Positions 5,524 to 5,771 of a stretch of 5,771 bases of DNA are shown here, one piece after another. The notes beneath the pieces are model-generated. The model was not told where the DNA came from. It searched no databases and saw only the letters and a list, made by a program, of their open reading frames with translations. Source of the stretch: DATKEH01 sp035546355 (lineage in GTDB: Bacteria > Acidobacteriota > Thermoanaerobaculia > Multivoradales > JAIOJS01); NCBI GenBank assembly GCA_035546355.1, contig DATKEH010000164.1:1-5771 (forward strand). Reading direction: 5' to 3'. The position numbers were made by a program, and so were the translations under genes. Positions within the stretch are counted from its first letter, which is position 1; the number at the start of each line of letters is the position of its first letter.

Positions 5524-5554
5524 GCCCCTGGTGAAAGTGACACGCCAGGTGGGC
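5524..5554 (+). promoter_or_regulatory. possible bshA leader hairpin
   Basis: GCCCCTGG (5524-5531) pairs with CCAG (5545-5548) and GGGC (5551-5554), with a 2-nt bulge and a 13-nt A-rich loop (TGAAAGTGACACG). An alternative small stem GGGG-attg-CCCC (5517-5528) would use the same left arm, so two exclusive folds are possible. It is about 85 nt before the bshA start. Confidence 0.3.
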
Positions 5555-5604
5555 GGAAGAAGGACGGCCATCGGATGGACGACGGTTTCAACATAGGGAC
5601 TTTT

Positions 5605-5617
5605 CCCGGACACCGGG
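5605..5617 (+). promoter_or_regulatory. hairpin directly before the bshA ribosome binding site
   Basis: CCCGG-aca-CCGGG forms a 5-bp stem with a 3-nt loop, ending 10 nt before the GAGGG Shine-Dalgarno site at 5628-5632. It does not cover that site. It could influence mRNA stability or access, but this is speculative. Confidence 0.3.
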
Positions 5618-5625
5618 GTCGGAGA

Positions 5626-5643
5626 ATGAGGGCCACCCCATGA
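5626..5643 (+). other. five-codon mini reading frame overlapping the bshA start (MRATP-stop)
   Basis: ATG at 5626 reads Met-Arg-Ala-Thr-Pro and stops at TGA 5641-5643, overlapping the bshA ATG as ATGA. GGAG at 5621-5624 is too close to serve it well, though GGGG at 5615-5618 has usable spacing. If translated, it could couple translation into bshA; it may equally be chance. Confidence 0.2.
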
Positions 5644-5771
5644 TCCTCGGCATCTCCTGCTATCCCACCTACGGGGGCTCCGGGGTCGTCGCCACCGAGC
5701 TCGCCATGGCGCTCGCCGGCTCGGGCGACGAGGTGCACATCGTCAGCTACGCCCTCCCCTCGCGGCTGGCG
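5640..5771 (+). CDS. bshA: N-acetyl-alpha-D-glucosaminyl L-malate synthase BshA, N-terminal part
   Basis: BshA is a GT-B fold, GT4 family glycosyltransferase that catalyses the first step of bacillithiol synthesis, joining GlcNAc from UDP-GlcNAc to L-malate. Only 44 codons lie in the window; the frame is open to the last base, so the gene continues beyond it. The N terminus is diagnostic: MILGISCYPTYGGSGVVATE (1-20) carries the BshA-specific ISCYPTYGGSGVVATEL pattern with its glycine-rich loop, followed by EVHIVSY (31-37) as the second Rossmann strand. The start is ATG 5640 with GAGGG (5628-5632) at 7-nt spacing. It is in the same direction as bshC and bshB1 but 603 nt away, so it probably has its own promoter or a long leader. 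The same pathway and orientation support the assignment. Confidence 0.95.
   Translation, partial: MILGISCYPTYGGSGVVATELAMALAGSGDEVHIVSYALPSRLA

Larger units (their letters stand above)
5037..5639. other. 603-nt spacer between bshB1 and bshA, no convincing gene
   Basis: This stretch separates bshA from the rest of the bacillithiol genes. Its open frames are Arg/Gly/Ala/Pro-rich and show no protein pattern, including one whose GTG overlaps the bshB1 stop at 5033. The first half (5037-5300) is extremely GC-rich and made of inverted and direct repeats. The second half (5300-5639) is less GC-rich and holds separate hairpins, then the bshA ribosome binding site. I compared it by eye with RNase P RNA, SRP RNA, tRNA and common riboswitches and saw no match. 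A promoter for bshA may lie here, but no good pair of hexamers stands out. Confidence 0.8.

Noticed and set aside
5037..5639. RNase P RNA, SRP RNA, 6S RNA or tRNA in the spacer
   Set aside because: The conserved cores (for example the GAGGAAAGTCC segment of RNase P RNA, the SRP GGAA-loop domain, or a GTTCGA T-loop) are not seen on either strand.
4224..5738. Minus-strand frame of 504 codons across bshB1, the spacer and bshA
   Set aside because: It is antisense to two clear genes and lacks any recognisable domain.
1..5771. CRISPR array, transposase, phage or defence genes
   Set aside because: No regularly spaced repeats and no such protein motifs were found in any frame.

Overview
The window reads as chromosomal DNA from a very GC-rich bacterium (by eye about three-quarters G+C, with long open shadow frames on both strands). 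It carries three genes of the bacillithiol (BSH) pathway. The tmRNA tag ends in NLALAA and the start codons are often GTG. Bacillithiol is known from Firmicutes, Deinococcus-Thermus, Bacteroidetes/Chlorobi and Acidobacteria. Given the GC content, an Acidobacteriota-type or Deinococcota-type genome is my best guess; this is inference and not proven by the window.

Layout. Bases 1-354 (minus strand) are a complete tmRNA gene, ssrA, whose CCA end falls exactly at base 1. Bases 355-527 are a divergent promoter region containing a strong palindrome. A tightly packed plus-strand run follows: a DusB-family tRNA-dihydrouridine synthase (528-1520), an unknown two-helix membrane protein (1517-1975, ATGA overlap), a SAM-dependent class I methyltransferase (2001-2723), bshC (2680-4311, 44-nt overlap) and bshB1 (4314-5036). 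Overlaps and short gaps suggest one operon. A 603-nt stretch without a convincing gene follows (5037-5639). It holds a long imperfect inverted repeat, a pair of REP-like direct repeats and several strong hairpins. At 5640 a third bacillithiol gene, bshA, begins and runs off the window.

How the genes fit together. BshA joins UDP-GlcNAc to L-malate, BshB removes the acetyl group, and BshC is the presumed cysteine-adding enzyme, so the three committed steps of bacillithiol synthesis are clustered here. The methyltransferase overlaps bshC. Because N-methyl-bacillithiol made by a SAM methyltransferase (NmbA) has been reported in green sulfur bacteria, the simplest hypothesis is that this methyltransferase modifies bacillithiol; the sequence alone cannot prove this.

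Most interesting points: the methyltransferase/bshC coupling as a candidate N-methyl-bacillithiol module, and the repeat-rich, structured 603-nt spacer that splits the bsh genes. I found no CRISPR array, transposase, phage gene or defence system.
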